Assembly: GCA_902729315.2 (NCBI GenBank)
Contig: LR746264.1
Location: 3,845,378-3,909,377 of the forward strand
Reading direction: 5' to 3'
Origin: Spirodela intermedia
Taxonomy: Eukaryota; Streptophyta; Magnoliopsida; Alismatales; Araceae
DNA: 64,000 nucleotides
The notes beneath the pieces are model-generated. The model searched no databases, was not told where the DNA came from, and saw only the letters and a program-made list of their open reading frames with translations. A program made the translations under genes and the position numbers. This document shows, one piece after another, positions 12,204-24,898 of the stretch. The stretch's first letter is position 1. Each line of letters starts with the position of its first letter.

Positions 12204-14599
12204 GAAGCGGGGTTCTTCCGAGCAGCTCTCCTGTACAACAGAATACATCATTGTGTGATGGTACGAGGACCATGAACCTTATTTTAATTACTATGGTTGT
12301 CCGAACATTGATTAAATCTTCAGACTTCCAGATGTCTTATGTTGCCCAATTTGTTCTTTATTTTATAACATAGCTCATCCATGTTCCATCTTTGGAAAGC
12401 AGGTGCGGTTGCTTCTTTATCTGTCACATCAGTGATCACTTCTGATTAAGTGGAATGCTTATGAAACCTCTTGTTTCAGGGTACGGGAAAGTTTCATGTT
12501 TATTTATTTTTAACTCGTGGGAAGGCTCCACATGCTTCCATTGGTGAGAATGCTTGGTGGAACTTCTTTAAGGTAGTTTGCTGTTGAATCAAGTAAAACT
12601 CCGAGGTTGGCTTGTGAAGGCAAGTCTAGCGTTGAGTGAATTATTATTCATGTATTGTGTCAATGTGTGCTTGCATGATAACTGATTGACTTCTTCATAA
12701 GCCATTCACCCCACTCAGTTGTGTGAATCACTAAGTAGACTTTAGTTGATCTCAAAGCTCCATATGTAGAGTTATTGGAGGAATCTTGGGTGAAGGCTAC
12801 TCATCCAATCGATTGCTAATGTGCAGGTTGATGACAATGTTTATTGGGAAACTATAATGCTTAAGTGAAAGATGTTTGTATAATTAAATCACGATGGTGG
12901 TATTGATTAGGGACGTTTTTCCTTTATGCTGAAATTATGAATATACTATTTTATGCTTTGGAGGCTGGCTAGCTTTTAGAAAGGATCATGCATGTGTGAG
13001 GGCTTGGGAAATTTTTGCATGATTTAAACTGAAAGAGACCACAAGTTCATATCTTCTCTTAAACAACTATGAGTCCTTCAATTTGAACCTGAATTGATGG
13101 GAGATGTTCGTGTAAGGTTTAGTCATGATTTTTGATCGTTAATAATATTTGGCATCAGCCATACAGAGATTGAAGAACTAGAGAAAAATCAGTTGCATTG
13201 AAAACTTTATTGAATACAAGCATTGCATTTCTTTTGAGAAACATCAAACAATTTTTCAAAAGGAGTCCATTTTGTCACCCAAAGGAATTTAATTTTTTTA
13301 AAAAGAAATAATGTTTGCTTGTTTATATTCAATTACCAAGAAAACATGTTCAGAAGTTTATTGATGCTTGTTTTCTTAATATAATGCTTGAAAAATATAT
13401 TTTAACAACAAAAAGGACTAGATATAATGATTTAAATAATATCTTTATGAGCAATTTATATTTTTATCTTTATGTGATTACTTGTTAATATCAAAAATCT
13501 TATAAGCCAACAATCCCAACCTTTGTCAAATAAAGCAAACGTTCTCTAGATACAAAAAAAAATAATATGCATCTTGCAAATTTTGAAAATTAGTTCACAC
13601 ATTTTTAGTCACTTAGTATCATGTGACCACAACCATGCTTACTTACTCTACCTATTTATTATAAGGAGGAATATTGATAGAGAGTTTGACAGACCATTGA
13701 AATATGATTGTTAATACCAAGATTTTGATGCACAGGAAATTGTGAAATAATAGAAAATTAGGCCTTGAATCCACAAGGCACGATATTTAAAATGGACAAG
13801 AACGAAAAATGAGTCATGAATCCACAAGGCACTAATTTCCCTAATATTTGAATCCACAAGGATTGATTTGAATAATCCATAAATGTAGAAAGATTAAAAA
13901 AAACATCCTAAAGTCCACAAGGGTTGCTTGGATATACGAGCTATCTAAAATCTCACAAAGTAGACGAAATGTTATAATGTTCTTCTCTAGGGCTAGAACA
14001 TGTTAGCCTTAAATGGAGCAAAGATCAGTTGTAACTCCTAAAAATATGGATCTGTATGAAAACAAATTAAACATTACTTAATAGTAAGAGATTACTAAAA
14101 TTGAAAATTCGCATGCTTTTATCATGTTTTATTTGGGCTTAATCTTATTTTTGGGCCTCTCTATCTTTGTACCCCATGTTTCATATTTTTAGTGCACCTA
14201 CATCAAATTCTTTTCCATTATTTGATTTTGAAGTTCTTGTCGAGTTGAAAAGGTTAAACTATTTTGGTGATGTGGAAGGACAATTTAGTAAATTCACATA
14301 GAGCAAAGTTATGAAATTATTTCCAAAAATCTGAGTATAAATCAGTTATTGATAATCATCTTATTAAAAAATCATAATATCTGATATATCATGAATCTTA
14401 TCACTTTATCAATTGACATGTTTATATATGAACAAGATGACCTTTTACTGAAAATATTGAAGTTATAAAGAAAATATGGGCATGCACTTATCATTGAAAA
14501 GCTGAAGAAAAACATATGTGTGTGTAGTTCTTCTGTGGTTATTTTTCAAAAGTAATCCAAGAAAGCGCACAGACGTGGCCTACTTGAGCATATCCTAAT
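12204..14599. other. AT-rich intergenic DNA
   Basis: This includes the 3' untranslated region of the upstream gene, with unknown length. I see no gene. At about 13760-13925 the motif TCCACAAGG recurs four times at irregular spacing (see findings). Confidence 0.5.
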
Positions 14600-16479
14600 T
14601 AAGCCCAAGAGAATGATTAAGTAATGTGAGACTTGTTGGTCCCTAGATAGGTAGTTGGATGAATCAAGAGGAGGGGGGCAGTATAAGTTGATTTTTGCTT
14701 TCATAAATATATCTAATAGTTAGGTATGAGATAAAGTTAGAACACTTGGGGATGCAATATTTAATGGTGATTTGGCCAAACCCCTTAACCTATTTCTGTT
14801 TCCAAGTCCATCTCTCGTTTACTATTCTACCTTCTAGAATACACCTAAATTAAGGAGATGATGAGCTCCTTATATCACTAGACTCGGTGAGGTTGTTATC
14901 ACCTAACCTATAACTCTAGAACTTGATAGTCCTAAGCCTACCTCATTGTAGGCACACCACAAGTCCCTCAATGAGTCCATGGTTTAACTCAAATCATAAT
15001 ATCAATAGAGGATTAACTAAAGATAAAGTTAGCACCACCTTCATGAAATGATTGGGGGATGAAGAGTTAGTAGAGGAACACTTAAAATTTTTCTTCATCT
15101 ACACGACTCTCTTGATTTGATCTTGGCCTTATTCTTGAGTTTTTGAGACGTTGGAAGGAAGGGGTGGAGAATAGAGAGATTTTGAAGCAATCACCATCAT
15201 CTGAAATGTTGATTTGTATCCTATTGTCCTAAGTTGGGCAAAATGGGCTGTGCTACCCTTTTTAAATACTCACTAAAAGGCCTATTCGGTATTGAGCCAT
15301 TACTGCTATGGTAACCTTAAGTGGCTTGTTTCTCACTTAGGGCCAAATTGATTTCTCTTTGGGTGGACCTTGATTCCCTTGCCCCATTTTGGGCTGCGTT
15401 CAGTGGGATCCAACTTAAGTGTATAACGGGATGAACCTGAAAAGATAACAGATGGATAATCTTTGAAACATCATATTAAATCCAAAATTAATATTTTCAC
15501 GATCTATTAAGTGCATGTCGTTTAATTTCCTCAAAGAATATCTTAATAAAAAAATGTCAATTCTCATTTCAACAAATTTAGACAAAATAAATATTCCTCT
15601 TATTATCTATAATGAATCAAACTTCAATCATAAATTCATATCCTATATCATCAATTTCATGATTTAGGATTAGTAGTGATTTTACCTAAATTTCTTTCTA
15701 AATAATCAACATATTATTGAGTTCTCCAAAATTGTTGTCTCAAAGGTTCAGCTTGGAAAGAATTATTGAGGCCCAACACATGCCATAGTGTATGGTGACA
15801 AGGTGTAATGTTGTAGGTGTCATTAACATTTGATTTGTTACATTATAGCACTTGTTGTGTGCTTATCACATGTGGTTATGGCCTATAGAAACTTAATTTC
15901 TTGCAGGCTGATGTAGACTTGTGAAATCTAGGAGAGTGGATGTAGGCCTATGTGGTCAAACTACTAAAAAGTCATTTGTTTTGTCCAAATCAAGATCATC
16001 TCCGACTAAAGTTACAGTATAGTTAAAAATTACAATATGATCTACATAAACATAAATGAGGGGCTCAATAATTAATTTACAATGATAATTGATAAGAATA
16101 GATTCATCAGTCCTGTTTACTCCTATCTTCGTCATCCAAGGGAACAAAACTTTTTATGAGCCATCCCTACTTTGAGATTTCACAAATTTAGAATAGAGAC
16201 TATATCTAGGACCTTCGAAAATTAGATTTTCGAGGGTCCATTGAATAATTGACCACTTTGGAATGGATCTTATTATACATAATGGAAAGCAAGAAGATGA
16301 TATTCATTAAATTTTATGATAGGGATGCTTGGAGTGTACGAGAAAATGGGCCATATAAGGAAGATAGAAAGATAGGGTTATTAACAGACTTTACTGTGAT
16401 ATGGACACAAATGAATTTCTTATAATTTTTGGCTGTGAAGTAGTCAAAGATATTTGAGAAAAATGGAAATCATCAATGA
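14600..16479. other. probable degraded LTR-retrotransposon non-coding DNA
   Basis: There is no gene. The block lies directly 5' of a copia gag relic on the same strand, and 14600-15450 is less AT-rich than its surroundings. A long terminal repeat or leader origin is inferred only from that position. I found no matching second LTR and no TG..CA ends that I can defend. The frame at 15956-16147 is not recognisable. Confidence 0.3.
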
Positions 16480-17100
16480 GAAGACCTCATAGTTGAAAGA
16501 TATTAAAATTGATTTATAAATTCATGATCAGGAATTTGTTCACTACATTTAGAAAAATTATAAATTGTCTTAAGGTTTGGATAAAACCTTAAAAAACTTT
16601 GAATTAAATAGAAAAGTCATTATATCACTAATATCTACATGGAAACCGAAAGGATAACTATTGGGGATGCTAAGGATGTTATGAAAACTACATTAGATGA
16701 ACTAATGGATCTTTGGTAAGACTTGAAATTAGATTAATCAAGGAGAAGGAAGAGAAGGAACAAGGAAAGAAAAGCATTGCCTTGAAAGAACATAATTATT
16801 TGGCCGATTCTAGTAGTGACACTGAAGGTAGTTTTTATTTCTAATAATTTTAGTGTCTTAATGAAGATAAAAAGTGATGAATGTAAAAATAGTTATAAAT
16901 TTTCTGTTAATTTTAGGTACAAGGACGTCTGTTTTGAATGTAAAAGACCATGCCCTTTCATTACCAACTGTTCAAGGTGAAAAGGAACCAATCAGAAAAT
17001 TGAATGCAATGGCTGCAACATGGAATGGAGATGAAATAAACTCCAACGAGGAACAAGCAAGCAAATGATTCACTGCTCAAAGAGATGAGGCGTGATTTGC
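16480..17100 (+). mobile_element. Ty1/copia gag fragment (decayed)
   Basis: The plus strand carries a gag-like order in broken frames. There is an ITIGDAKDV..TTLDEL stretch near 16650-16715, then a CCHC zinc knuckle at 16930-16971, then AMAATWNGDE and NEEQAS near 17010-17065. In the knuckle (CFECKRPCPFITNC) the glycine and the metal-binding histidine are replaced by Cys and Pro. There are several stops. No protease, integrase or reverse transcriptase follows, so only gag remains. Confidence 0.75.
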
Positions 17101-18240
17101 TAGATCCAGTGATCACTGAGTTTTATGTTATTCTTGAACCTATCTATCTTCTTATTTTTTAAATAATTTAACATAAGAAACTATCATCTTGATTTTCTTA
17201 AAACATATCCTTCTAATGGATCAAATTTTCTAGTCATTCAATACCATTGATTTAATCCATGTTCCTATATGTTCTTTGCTAGATTATTAATATACATCAT
17301 AAATTTATTTCTGGATCTTAATATATCATAATATTTGTGATTCATTGCCTTATTTTGTATGTAGAACAAGATTTGCAAATCAATACCCTAATGTACATCT
17401 TTTGTGAAAATATTGCCTATTTTTTGAAAAAGTTAGGCATAGTCACTACTTTGATTGAAAACTATTAAATATATTTCAGCAATATGTCTGACGAATCACC
17501 ACTATGATACATTAAGATCAACATAGTTGTACACTATTGTAAAAAGTTTTGGTTTTTACTCTTATTGTTAATTTTCACTTTTATAAGTTTTAACACCATA
17601 AAAAAACGAGAATGCTGAATTATTTGTAGAATGATATTCTGATGATTTAAAATTATAATATCATCAAAATAATTTACTAATATACGAAAAATATATTACT
17701 GTATCCGAAAATTTTCACAAACGAATTATAACATTTGACTATGACTAAAGCATATTACTAATATACCGTTAGTATATACAAAACATTTAAATTCACATTA
17801 AAGTTGAGGCTTGATTCAATGTAGATTAGTCTCCTTTTTTCTTTCATGAAGAGGAGTTAATGCAGTTTTGAAAACAATTAACCACAGAGGGAAAGCTGCA
17901 TCAGCCACTTCAAGCCTCCATCTTCACAACGTAATGTCTACACTAAATACAGCACGAAGTAAATACAGTGAATTTACCCGGGCATGGATACGTGTACAGC
18001 ATTAGAACACATTCTTCGTTATTTCATAACTCCAGAAGTTTTACAGTGCATTGATATGCCTAAACATAAGAATTAGTTCTTCGTTGTTTGGTAACTCCAT
18101 ACTTTTGGTGTCCATATCCAATTAAAGTCATTAAGAGACATATGACAATATATTTTATTCAATATTCAACTTGGGTAGTGGGTAAGTGATCCGGATTGTG
18201 TTCCCCAAACACTGGTGTTGATTGGAGGAAGCTAATTGCA
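17101..18240. other. AT-rich intergenic DNA
   Basis: I see no gene, no repeat array and no RNA gene here. Confidence 0.5.
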
Positions 18241-18756
18241 AATTGAAGGGAGATGAGTAGCTGTGCACCCAACATTCTATGCGGTGGCCTCCGCCGTGTC
18301 GTCACGCTCGGATACCTTTGGTGACGTCCGGCGAGCACTGATGTCTACTTTCCCATCTCCCGGCAGCCGCGACAAAACGGGAGCGAGGCGCTGGGCCCTG
18401 CTGGTAGCTTCCTTTTCGAGGGGCACCATTCGCCGGAAGACACCGAGAAGACGACGTGCTGTGCCCCACCAAAAATGGCAGGCCAGAGTTCCTCAATCCG
18501 CTGTGCCCGCCGTCTCGATCACTTTCCAGTGGTGACGCCATGGATGCTTTGAAGGAAGCAATCCAGAAAGTCGGCGATAAAGATCCGCATACCTTCGATC
18601 ATTTGGGTAAATAAAAGAGAGATACTCACCCCCCTCTTCCCGGCCCTCCTCCATTGGGTAGTGGCCTTGAGGTCAAGGAAGGATCGATGAAGATGGTTTG
18701 TGGGGTCGATCTGGCGGAATAACGTTTGTGTATGTACAATCGAAGTTCCATTGTCC
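18241..18756. other. GC-rich island without a recognisable gene
   Basis: About 18260-18540 is clearly GC-rich against its surroundings, and both strands have 80-90 codon open frames. Neither translation has a domain I know or the look of a conserved protein. A short plus-strand frame from 18540 to 18614 (24 codons) is also unidentified. The island could be a gene fragment or a promoter-type island. Confidence 0.35.
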
Positions 18757-18777
18757 GAGAGAGAGAGAGAGAGAGAG
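18757..18777. repeat. (GA)n microsatellite
   Basis: Uninterrupted GA dinucleotides. Confidence 0.95.
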
Positions 18778-18953
18778 CTGGATGTGTGATGTATGCAGTC
18801 ACGTCTCAAACTGTTTTACACTCACTATAGGGGACGGCAGGAAGAGAAATTATGAAATACTGACCAGTTACAGACAGATATTGTGCATTATATATGGATG
18901 GGACGGAGATATACATGTATCCAGATATGTATAGAAGGGGGGGCGCGGGGGGT

Positions 18954-18955
<2 letters not shown>

Positions 18956-18990
<35 letters not shown>
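18956..18990. repeat. (GA)n microsatellite
   Basis: About 35 bp of GA, directly after a G-rich run (18938-18955). Confidence 0.95.
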
Positions 18991-18993
<3 letters not shown>

Positions 18994-21455
18994 TACCACA
19001 GCGTATGGAGGCAGGTAGAAAAACTGATTTCCTTGCTTCGATGCTTGATGATTAGGATGAGGAATGCTGACTTGAATACGACCGATTAACCAATGAATGA
19101 ATGGTGTGTTTTCCCCGGGCAAGCTGTCTGTTAGGATAAATCCTCTTTAAAACGATTTAAGGAAAAAAAAAAACTTTTTGAAGCCCTGATACCTTGTACC
19201 CTGATGAACTTATCACTGTACGTGTACATGCATACGTATATAGATGGTAATGCACATCTAAACCTACTGTTCACTTCATCTATCGGGGGCGACTTAATTA
19301 GTATTCATGGCGATTGATGCAATTTTTCTCGACACCATCTGCAAAAATTATATTAATTCAATTTTTCTAGATACATAAAAGCTTCCTGTAAGATATTTTA
19401 AAAGAAAAGGTAGATCTTGTAATCTTCCACTGTACGTTGGAAGTAATTTTTTTTTTGAAATAACCTAATTCCATTGACTCATCATAACAAACGGATTTAT
19501 TTGAATAGATATTGTATAAATGAATGTTTCTTATAATTATTTATGGTTTAAATTGCAATCCAATATATAAGAGAAATTCATTAGACTAGATAACTTTGGA
19601 TTTAAATTACAGGAGAACTGTGGACGGGGAACGAAAAGGCTAACTCATTCCCTGGTACTGAAAACGAGGACATGTCCTCCTACTGATGTTTAGTATGTGC
19701 TTCGATATAACCGAATGAGACGGGGAATCTCCGAAGTTCAACATGGTTTTGATCAATCTGTCCCAGAGAAGTCCATAAAACCAACCTACATACGAAGACA
19801 GACTGCGCCCGACTTGATGATTTATCGAGATCCGGCTAGAAATCTTAATGATCATCCACCCAGTGCCAATCCATTCGATTTCCATGAAGCGAGATCCTCT
19901 CCCAACAACTCAGCAGGGCCAGCATCCAACTTAGGGTCAACTCCCTGTGTCCATCCAACCCCTCATTGTAAGCTCGCTTTCCCTTTCCCCAGGCATGCCC
20001 ATGGCACTACTGAGTCCCTCTTGCCCTTGTCGAACCTCATTCCCCTCGCCTCCGGGGACCCACCAGCACACTCGGCCTTCTCCACTGTCTCCTGGTCTAC
20101 AACCCCAAGCCGCATCTCTTTTTCTGTAGCAACCCCTTCCTTTAACGGCCCTTTATGCTTCATAGAAAAATGGGCATTCTACTCTAGATGTTGGGGAACC
20201 TACCAGTTACACGTTTTTTTTCATCCTTGCCGTGATTGTGTGGGATTGAAACTAATTATGATTGGGAGGCTAGAGGTACTTCCTGACACAACGTAGGATG
20301 CTTGGAGTAAGGAACGTATGTGTCTGATTAACTTCTCTGAAAGAATCCATTGCATTCTAGTTCAGAATAAGTGCACCGACGTTCTCATCTCTCTTTTGAT
20401 AAAAGAGAAACGATTCTCCTTTCATGACATGGGGAGGATGAGATATGAGCTTGCGCTAGTGGTGAATAAGAGTGCCAGCTTATTAGGTTTGGAAACCTCT
20501 TCAGTGGCCACCGTGAGCAAAGAGAGATCCGATGATGTAGCCGAGATATGATCTCAGAAAAATAACATATCAGAGGGCACTGATTCTCCATGCACAAGGA
20601 TTAATTCTCCAATCGCTTAGAGGAGGCCAACGAGGTCTCGGATTCCATACCCACTTAGTTCATGATTAGGGTTTATTTTCATTAATGATCTTGATCGACT
20701 CATCATGATCATGACAAGAAAGGATCACCATTAACTTCTTGGCTCTGGTTAAAGATTACAAGGGAAAATAGACAATGAAGATGTCAGTGGAAATATTGAA
20801 ATTAAATCCTGAATGACGACCTCGTATTTGAGGGTCGTCGTTCAGGCTTCAATTTAAAGCACATGCTTAAAAACCATCGATCAACGCCTAAGATATGGTG
20901 CAGGATTAAGAATGGTTTCTTACTGGTTTTTGTGCTTACTTTATCAATATGTGCTTTCAAAATTCTGTAAAACGCCACTAATCACAGTTTGACTTCAAGT
21001 CATATAGTAACATTTTCAAGAATAAAACCTCAATGCTCTATTGTTCCATACTGCATTATTTTATATTTGAAGGTCGAATAATGGTGGGATTTTGGGATTG
21101 TGCAATAAGGCATAATGTTGGCTTGAGAGATTTGCATTTGCGCGGTATCTGAGAGTCTTATAGCTTTCTAGTTGAAAGAGTTTGTTTCGCGGTTAACGAG
21201 ATATATGAATAGCTTTATTCCTGTTAGAATGAGATGAGAAGATGTCGGTACATAATGGACAGGGAACTAAACAAAATGATTCGGACCCCTCCAGGATACC
21301 CTGGGGACATTAAGTATTCGATAGAATGTCAACAGCCACTACACCCTGTCGCAGTGGGATCTGCATCAGATGATTGCTGTTGTTGTTCCCTGCGAGTCGG
21401 GGATAGACTCCTAGAATCATTTACATGGCTCTGAAGAACAGATATCACAAATTTG

Positions 21456-21457
<2 letters not shown>
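18991..21457. other. intergenic DNA without a supported gene
   Basis: The longest frame is 199 codons at 19697-20296 on the plus strand. It shows no family motif, low-complexity Ser/Pro content and no clear start context, so I do not call it a gene. A short palindromic hairpin lies at 20808-20846. Confidence 0.4.
20808..20846. repeat. short inverted repeat (hairpin)
   Basis: The arms CCTGAATGACGACC (20808-20821) and GGTCGTCGTTCAGG (20833-20846) pair over 14 bp with one G-T wobble around an 11-base loop. Weaker pairing extends outward (ATTGAAATTAAAT against CTTCAATTT). It may be the core of a foldback element. No terminator or microRNA role can be shown. Confidence 0.6.

Positions 21458-21500
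<43 letters not shown>
21458..21500. repeat. (GA)n microsatellite
   Basis: About 43 bp of GA dinucleotides. Confidence 0.95.
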
Positions 21501-21504
<4 letters not shown>

Positions 21505-21637
21505 GAGAAGGGGATGGGGCCACATTCATGTGAGGGAAAAGGAGAGATTCGAGAAGCTCTTCATTCATTCTCCTTAAAGTTTTTATGTCATCAGCTTACA
21601 TGAGGAGGAAAGTCTCATCACAAAAAGGAAGAGAGAT

Positions 21638-21640
<3 letters not shown>

Positions 21641-21733
<93 letters not shown>

Positions 21734-21742
21734 AGAGAGAGA
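21641..21742. repeat. long (GA)n microsatellite downstream of the transporter
   Basis: About 100 bp of GA, interrupted only by a few GGGA units at its right end. It begins about 91 bp past the stop codon of the minus-strand transporter, so it would read as a CU-rich stretch in that gene's 3' region. Confidence 0.95.
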
Positions 21743-21832
21743 CGTGATAGGGGAACAAAAAAGGACCCTCCCCAATGTCACTGGCCATGACGAACTCACG
21801 GTCTCTCCCCATGAACATACATGTCCAACTGA

Positions 21833-23702
21833 TTATACGTCTGTCCCCTCCTTGGTCTTCATGGGAGTACCATTCATTAGAGCACCGAGGGAGGAGTTTG
21901 TCTCCTTGTTGTTATCGGTCGTTTTCGCCTTCTTGAGCTCCATCTCTTCTCCTTCAATTCCTTGGCCATTGCCTTCCATTCCCTTTATAGCTATTGGAAT
22001 GGGGCTGGCCTCCTTCTCTTGGTTCTCCTTGTACTTCCCCCAAAGTACCGAGTAAAGCCCTGCGACGATAAGAATCGCCCCGAGAATTCTGCACCCAACC
22101 GAGAAACAAGAGGGAAGCAAGTTGATGGTGAGGTGAGATGGAGGATTTGTGCTATGAAGGGACAGCTATTGGTTGGTGGGAAATAAAGGGGAAATATGTT
22201 ACTCAAATCATGCATGGTGGGTTTTCCGGAGGAACCCACTATGGGGCTTTGTAGAGAAAAGGAGTAGGATGATGGTTTAAAAGCGGTGATGGAAGGGATT
22301 AAAAGCTAATTACCCTCCCAAGTAGATCTTCTCGGCCAAGATGAAGGAACCCATCACAGCCACTATGATCATCATCAGAGGGCTGAAGGCTGAGGCGAAG
22401 ACTGGTCCTCTCTTGTTGATGACCAGGCCTTGGACGTAGTAGGCGAGGCTCGACGTCACAATCCCCTGCATGGATGAAGAAACGTAAGAAAGGAACAGAG
22501 AGAGAGAGAGAGATGACGGGGGGTGTGGGGGTTGGGGGAGGGGGATACTTACAGCATAGGCAGCGGCGAGGAGGTTCATGTCAAAACCAATGGTCCATGC
22601 GGAAGGCTTGTGCTCCATAACGAAGGTCACGACAATGGCTTGAAGAGTCCCCACAAAGCATATCAGCGTTGTGAGGGACAGCTGAGCAGAGTACCTCTTC
22701 AGTGTAAACGCCTGGGATAGGACGAAGAAGATCTCATAGTCAGGGTTTCCTCCATCGATTATGATAATTAGAGATCGCCCAGTAATATAATTCCTCCATC
22801 TATCTCTTTACCTGGATGACGAAGAGAGCTGCCCAGGCCATAGTTGCTATGATGAGGAAGATAGACCCCTTGACCCAGTTCTTGTCGTCGGAGTCGTCAG
22901 CTGCCGTCGGAGAGGCGGCGGTCTGGTGGTCGGAGGGCCGAGACCTCACCATGTCTACGATGGGTCCCTTGTAAAGAGTCATCAGCATAGCTCCGGCGAC
23001 GGTCACCACAGTGCCCGCTACCTTAGCCTGGCATCTCATCCTCTTCATGTCCACCTTCTCCATCCTGAAGATTATTACCAGGGTAAGTAACCATTGAGTC
23101 TCTGATTGCTGACGAACCGTCAGAACGCAGGGAGTTCTTCTCCAACCTGCAGATGACCGCCAGAACGAAGGTCATCGCCGGCAGGATGTTACTCATTGCG
23201 CAGGAGAAGGTCGGAGAAGTAAACTTGAGCCCCGCGTAGTAGAAGTTCTGGTCGATCACCGGGCTGGAAAATGGAAGGGAGAGAACAAGCACCCGTTAGC
23301 TAAGTTCCTCCATTCGTTCGAATCTGTATCTCTCAGTGTGGGATTGTTCTAACCCAAGCATGGCAAGAACAAAAATCTGCAAGAAGACCGACAGAGTCAT
23401 CTTCGGTCGCACCTTCCTGAAACAACAGAGGACAAGAAACAATCTTCTATCAGCTTGAGAGATCTCTCAATGGATATGGTGGAAATAGAAGGTGTGGTCG
23501 GGTGAGGCAGCGTCGACCTCTCGAGGATGAGGGCGAAGGGGGCGATGGAGAGTGTGGCAAAGGCGTGGCGGTAGACAACGAGGACATAGTGGCTCATCCC
23601 CCCGTTGAGTGAGACCTTGGTAATAATGTTCATGCCAGCGTAGCCGAACTGAAGGGCCATCATGGCCATGTAAGGCTTCATCCTCTGGAAGAGGCTCCCC
23701 AT
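21833..23702 (-). CDS. WAT1-related protein (EamA/DMT-superfamily transporter)
   Basis: Seven exons in coding order: 23702-23518, 23416-23354, 23263-23147, 23064-22812, 22711-22553, 22465-22314 and 22088-21833. The introns are GT-AG and phases join to 394 residues. Family motifs run in order: MKPYMAMMALQFGYAGMNII, HYVLVVYRHAFATLSIAPFA, ERKVRPKMTLSVF, GPVIDQNFYYAGLKFTSPTF, AMSNILPAMTFVLA, KVAGTVVTVAGAMLMTLYKG, GIVTSSLAYYVQGLVINKRG, FSPLMMIIVAVMGSF and ILGAILIVAGLYSVLWGK. The C-terminal tail is charged and about 60 residues long. About ten membrane helices in two EamA repeats are expected. Members move amino acids or auxin at the plasma membrane or tonoplast (for example WAT1 and UmamiT proteins); the substrate of this one cannot be told. 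The start at 23702 is chosen because family proteins begin a few residues before MKPY. The intron 1 donor (AG/GTCGAC) is an unusual but legal site. Confidence 0.93.
22498..22513. repeat. short (GA)n run inside transporter intron 5
   Basis: A 16-bp GA run followed by a G-rich stretch; CT-rich in the sense strand of the gene. Confidence 0.85.
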
Positions 23703-23832
23703 GGTAAGCTGAGAACGCGAGTGGGGGATCACACCACCGTTCTCAGAAGCACCCGGGAGGAGGGATGAGGAGACAAGAAGGCGTGTGAGAAGCTGGGGTT
23801 ACTCCTGAGAAGAGGGGTAGCCAGGCTGGGCC

Positions 23833-23842
23833 GTATTTATGG
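23833..23842 (-). promoter_or_regulatory. probable TATA box of the transporter gene
   Basis: The minus strand reads CCCATAAATACGG about 130 bp upstream of the ATG at 23702. This would put transcription start near 23805 with a leader of about 100 nt. Position and sequence fit, but no other support exists. Confidence 0.45.
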
Positions 23843-24079
23843 GCATGAGGGTCGAGTGGGGGTGATGTGAGACTCCAATGGCCGGACCCCAAAAGAACTC
23901 CAACTAAGCCTGCGGGGAAGGCTTTGGAGGAGGGTGTCCCCTCTCTGGAATCCATTTGAATATTCTCCTCTTTACCCATTTGCGGTTCCCAATTGTAAAT
24001 TCCCTTTGATGACGTTTGCTGCGGGGTCGTCATGAAAAGACGGACGGAAAGAGAAAGCAATAGAGGGAGGAACAGGGGT

Positions 24080-24118
<39 letters not shown>

Positions 24119-24280
24119 CGGACACAGAGACACACTGGAAGATATTAAGTGAGAGACGGAAACGGAGAGAGATAGAGAGTGTGAGAGGAAGACAGATGAG
24201 TGAGTGAACAAGAGAGGGAAAGGATGAGAAAGAGCGGGAGGGAGGGAGGGAGGGAGAGAGAGAGAGAGAGAGGGAGGGAG
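24080..24280. repeat. purine-rich GA and GGGA microsatellite tract
   Basis: There is a GA array at 24081-24119, a broken GA-rich stretch, then GGGA units at 24236-24255 and more GA to about 24280. It sits 380-580 bp upstream of the transporter ATG, where it forms a CT-rich block in the gene's sense strand. Confidence 0.9.
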
Positions 24281-24898
24281 CAAAGTTGGGTCCAACGTGT
24301 TTTCGATGGGTGGAAGTTTAAGTAGCAATTTTAGGGTTTGTAGTGGGAAGCTAGGTTGGGAGCACCACATCAATCACGCAACACGTCACAATATCCACCG
24401 TTCTACGAGTCACTGGACGACACGCCGGTGGGCTCTGGTGCATGTTGACTCCATGGAGACCCCTCCCCACACACGCCAGTGGCTATCGTCCCGCAGAGAC
24501 GCGGCGGCTCGCCCTCCGCTCCGGATTCGGAAAACAATTTCCGTCGACGGGAGGAACAAAAGTCTGACAGATTCTAGGGGAAGACGTTTCTGTGTGCGGC
24601 GACGAAGTGCTTCTCCTATTGACCGACGGCGGTGGCGAACCACCTGCTGAAGGCTGCATGGAAACCATCGTGTGGTAGGTATACGCTGCCCAGAATCGAC
24701 ACATCGCCTGTGGGATGATGCGACCTGCACTAACAGCCCCTAAAGCCTGTCTTAACCTTCAACAAGGTTATGACTGGCGTCCAAGGGCGTGGATTGCACA
24801 AAAATGTAGGTCAACTGACTTGCGGTAAATAAACATGTATATATACATATATAGAATTTCTTCACGAAACTCAACATTTATAGGGGAATATTACATTA
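24281..24898. other. GC-rich stretch then AT-rich DNA, no recognised gene
   Basis: At 24390-24730 the sequence is GC-rich with open frames on both strands, but no translation has a motif I know. From 24770 it turns AT-rich. Confidence 0.35.

Noticed and set aside
18263-18541. Overlapping open frames on both strands in a GC-rich island
   Set aside because: GC-rich DNA lacks stop codons by chance; neither product resembles a known protein.
19697-20296. A 199-codon plus-strand open frame
   Set aside because: No family motif, Ser/Pro-rich random look, and an overlapping frame on the other strand. No splice or promoter context supports it.
21585-22055. A 156-codon plus-strand open frame with long Arg-Glu repeats
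   Set aside because: It is the translation of the GA microsatellite plus the antisense of the transporter's last exon.
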